Positions 14,576 through 16,530 of a stretch of 16,530 nucleotides of DNA are shown piece by piece. The DNA is from Dysgonomonas gadei ATCC BAA-286 (GTDB lineage Bacteria; Bacteroidota; Bacteroidia; Bacteroidales; Dysgonomonadaceae). Position numbers and translations under genes: made by a program. Numbering within the stretch: position 1 is the first letter of the stretch; each line of letters begins with the position of its first letter. The notes under the pieces are model-generated. The model did not search any database, was not told the origin of the DNA, and saw only the letters and a list, made by a program, of their open reading frames with translations. The stretch is from assembly GCF_000213555.1 (NCBI RefSeq), contig NZ_GL891990.1, positions 43,664 to 60,193 on the forward strand. The letters run 5' to 3'.

Positions 14576-14583
14576 CAAAGATA
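14576..14583 (-). promoter_or_regulatory. Candidate -7 element for cca
   Basis: The reverse strand reads TATCTTTG, an exact match to TAnnTTTG, 94 bp upstream of the cca ATG. The nearest TTG on that strand is 15 bp away, shorter than usual. Confidence 0.35.
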
Positions 14584-14680
14584 ATAAATTCTACTAATCA
14601 ATTATCATACCGCAATTCTGCCTCAATAAGAATTATCAAACAAGAATGATACATCTCCGGATGATAAATTTCAACTAATT

Positions 14681-14732
14681 AAAAACATCTTTTTCTTTTT
14701 CCTGTTAAAAGTGTATGCCGAAAGATGTTTTT
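14681..14732. repeat. 12-bp inverted repeat in the cca-lipoprotein intergenic region
   Basis: AAAAACATCTTT (14681-14692) and AAAGATGTTTTT (14721-14732) are perfect reverse complements separated by 28 nt. The stem is AT-rich with a long loop, and a T-rich stretch follows on the forward strand. It could be an operator for a dimeric protein, a weak terminator-like hairpin or the ends of a degraded small element. The sequence does not decide. Confidence 0.6.
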
Positions 14733-14862
14733 GTCTATTTTTAGTGTTGAGAAGTTAAATTATTTGAGAATAATTCTGTTAAAATCAAAATAATTTGTAA
14801 TTTGGTACACAATTAAAGAAGATTACCCGGAATACTTTCTCTCTAAAACAGAGCAACATCCT

Positions 14863-15708
14863 ATGCAAAAAATTTTAAGAAATACAATCGTGTTTCTCTT
14901 TATCTTCTTGTTTGCTTGCGGAGCAAAAGATGATGGAGCTAAACTGCGTTTAGACTCGGCTCGTCGTCTCTATACCAACAAAGAGTATACATTGGCTAAA
15001 CAGGAGATAGACAGTGTGAAAATCCTGTATCCGAAAGCGTTTGACCAGATACGGGCTAGTCTGGCTTTTCTCGACACGGTAAGAAGGGCAGAGAACGAGC
15101 TGGTAATCACCCAATGCGATTCACTCATTGCCATGAATGAACCCACATTGGATAAAATAAAAACCCTTTTTTCATTTCAGCGTAACAAAGAATATCAGGA
15201 AACAGGGGTGTTTATTCCTAAAGAAAGCCTTACCGGTGGTGTTATTGCCGGTACAATGCTGCGCTCGGGAGTAGGAGAGGATGGCGTATTATACATAGAG
15301 AGTGTTTTTGTAGGGTCAAAACAAAAACATAACCGCATAAAAGTATCTGCAAAAGACGGTTCCTTCGCTCAATCGTTAGCGGTGACCGACGACGGTCTTA
15401 ATTATCGATTCTCTAATATGGGGAAAGAATATGAGATCATCCGTTTTGCGGGGCCCAGCGAAAATGGCATAGCTGGATTTATATTCACAAATTCAAACAA
15501 TCCCCTGACTGTTACACTCGAGGGACAGGGAAAATATACATACACCTTATCACAAACTACGAAGTCCGCAATTTCTAAATCTTTTCAGTTATCAACAATG
15601 ATGTTACAACTCGACAGTCTGAAAACAGCTAAAGAGAAAGCAGAGTATCATATTTATTATCTCGATAATAAAAAAGACAAAGAAAGCCAGGACAATGTCA
15701 TCAAATGA
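14863..15708 (+). CDS. Predicted lipoprotein with helical N-terminal region, unknown function
   Basis: A 281-aa protein with a lipoprotein signal peptide, MQKILRNTIVFLFIFLFACG (lipobox FLFACG, acceptor C19), so it is probably attached to a membrane facing the periplasm. Residues about 25-115 are predicted helical with a TPR-like flavour (RLYTNKEYTLAKQEIDSVKI, then a second helical hairpin). The middle (about 118-235) is beta-rich (GVFIPKESLTGGVIAGTML, ITFTNS-like segments). The last 40 residues (LQLDSLKTAKEKAEYHIYYLDNKKDKE) look like a charged helix or coiled coil. No catalytic motif is visible and I do not recognise the family with certainty. Its stop codon overlaps the next gene's ATG (ATGA), so the two are translationally coupled and likely work together or share regulation. 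Confidence 0.85.
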   Translation: MQKILRNTIVFLFIFLFACGAKDDGAKLRLDSARRLYTNKEYTLAKQEIDSVKILYPKAFDQIRASLAFLDTVRRAENELVITQCDSLIAMNEPTLDKIKTLFSFQRNKEYQETGVFIPKESLTGGVIAGTMLRSGVGEDGVLYIESVFVGSKQKHNRIKVSAKDGSFAQSLAVTDDGLNYRFSNMGKEYEIIRFAGPSENGIAGFIFTNSNNPLTVTLEGQGKYTYTLSQTTKSAISKSFQLSTMMLQLDSLKTAKEKAEYHIYYLDNKKDKESQDNVIK

Positions 15709-16499
15709 AAAAACTTATGGAAAAAGAAAAGCCACCTTTTGATACCCTGGATCAGGGATCGGGTATATTCATACCGAATGTATCCGTCGATTGTATCATA
15801 CTGGGTTTTGATTCGGGTCGTCTTAAAGTATTATTATGCAAATTTAAAGTCAGTGAGAAATGGATGCTTCCGGGAGGCTTTGTAGCAAAAGACGAGGATC
15901 CCGATGAATCTGCTTTGCGGGTACTAAAAGGTCGCACCGGACTTGAAGATGTGTATCTTAGACAATTCTATTTTTTTGGAAAAAAAGGGCGTATAGGCGT
16001 AGAGGAGAATGCTGATATGCTTAAGCGATTCAATATCCGGGAAGATAAAGGCCAATGGTATACCGACCGCTTTATCAGCCTGGGATATTATTCCCTCATT
16101 AAATATAACGAAGCTCAATTATTTACTAACGAAGAGTATGAAGAGGCCGGATGGTTCGATATCAATGAAATACCGTCGTTATATGCAGATCATAAAGAAA
16201 TTATAGATACTGCTATGTCCACTATCCGTAGACAAATCGGATTTATACCAATGGGTTACGAATTACTACCTGAGAAATTCACTATGCCCGAACTGAGATG
16301 TATATATGAAGCCATTCTGGGACGGGAGATAGACAGGCGTAATTTTCAGCGTAAAATGCTGTCGATCGGCTATATTCAGCCATTGAATGAAACAAGAAAA
16401 GCGGGAGCGCATAAATCCCCGAATCTGTATACATTTATAAAAGAAAAATACGCAGAAGCTGAAAAGTACGGTATACAGGTGATGAGTAATAATTTCTAA
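15705..16499 (+). CDS. NUDIX-domain transcriptional regulator (NrtR/AraR-like, Nudix box inactivated)
   Basis: A 264-aa protein with an N-terminal NUDIX fold (about 22-160: NVSVDCIILGFDSGRLKVLL, WMLPGGFVAKDEDPDESALR). The Nudix box GX5EX7REUXEEXGU is degenerate. G58, E64, R72 and G79 remain, but the catalytic Glu positions 73, 76 and 77 are Val, Gly and Arg, so hydrolysis is unlikely. The region at about 185-255 (MPELRCIYEAILGREIDRRN, then FQRKMLSIGYI and a basic stretch KAGAHKSPNLY) fits the winged-helix DNA-binding part of NrtR-type repressors and Bacteroides AraR. The NUDIX part probably serves as a ligand sensor, for example for a sugar or an ADP-ribose compound (inference). Translation starts in a 4-bp ATGA overlap with the lipoprotein gene; ATG 15717 is an alternative start. 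Its target genes are not visible and may lie beyond the right edge. Confidence 0.85.
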   Translation: MKKLMEKEKPPFDTLDQGSGIFIPNVSVDCIILGFDSGRLKVLLCKFKVSEKWMLPGGFVAKDEDPDESALRVLKGRTGLEDVYLRQFYFFGKKGRIGVEENADMLKRFNIREDKGQWYTDRFISLGYYSLIKYNEAQLFTNEEYEEAGWFDINEIPSLYADHKEIIDTAMSTIRRQIGFIPMGYELLPEKFTMPELRCIYEAILGREIDRRNFQRKMLSIGYIQPLNETRKAGAHKSPNLYTFIKEKYAEAEKYGIQVMSNNF

Positions 16500-16530
16500 A
16501 TAGACTAAGATAGTATTAAATACAAAAAAG

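Larger units (their letters stand above)
14482..14862. other. 381-bp divergent intergenic region between cca and the right-end lipoprotein gene
   Basis: No gene is seen. On the reverse strand a TATCTTTG word (14576-14583) matches the -7 consensus for cca, without a well-spaced -33. On the forward strand two TAATTTG-like words around 14791-14804 are one base short of the consensus. A 12-bp perfect inverted repeat flanks a 28-nt loop at 14681-14732 (separate entry). Composition is strongly AT-rich. Confidence 0.6.

Overview
The window is chromosomal DNA of a member of the phylum Bacteroidota, most likely order Bacteroidales and possibly a Dysgonomonas-like genus (the genus is inference). Three things point there: the protein content (GroEL with a GGM tail, a POT-like MFS transporter, a glsA/glsB glycine-lipid pair, a NUDIX-type regulator); several upstream regions that match the Bacteroidetes sigma-ABfr -7 element TAnnTTTG; and AT-rich intergenic DNA without strong Shine-Dalgarno sites. 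I see no tRNA, rRNA, insertion sequence, phage gene or CRISPR array. Most genes are core housekeeping genes.

Layout. Positions 1-381 are non-coding and hold a (GA)7 run and a striking alternating purine/pyrimidine tract. A forward gene (382-2244) encodes a large exported protein with two Cys-bounded beta repeats and a C-terminal alpha/beta domain. It converges on groEL/groES (reverse, 2395-4416), and the two units share a bidirectional hairpin terminator at 2335-2365. The groES-groEL spacer and the 464-bp region upstream of groES are full of short degenerate direct and inverted repeats. Next comes a reverse-strand POT-family transporter (4881-6392).

From 10587 down to 6485 five reverse-strand genes are packed tightly: glsA, glsB (both for glycine-lipid synthesis), ogt (O6-alkylguanine repair), maf (NTP pyrophosphatase) and an orphan sensor histidine kinase. 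They probably form one operon. A divergent region at 10588-10734 drives glsA and an exported thioredoxin and contains three copies of a 9-bp word that looks like an operator. The thioredoxin overlaps cvpA tail to tail. Then follow rpmH (50 aa, with the best promoter in the window), folA, a small lipoprotein and cca, all on the reverse strand.

After a 381-bp divergent intergenic region, the right end carries a forward two-gene unit: a lipoprotein with a helical N-terminus, translationally coupled (ATGA) to a NUDIX-fold protein. The catalytic glutamates of its Nudix box are lost and it has a C-terminal winged-helix-like region, the architecture of the NrtR/AraR transcription factors.

No obviously new multi-gene system is visible. 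The leads most worth checking are the three-copy operator-like word between glsA and the thioredoxin gene, the A8 run at the glsB/ogt overlap, the Z-DNA-prone tract upstream of the surface protein, the structured groES-groEL spacer, and the lipoprotein/NUDIX-regulator pair.
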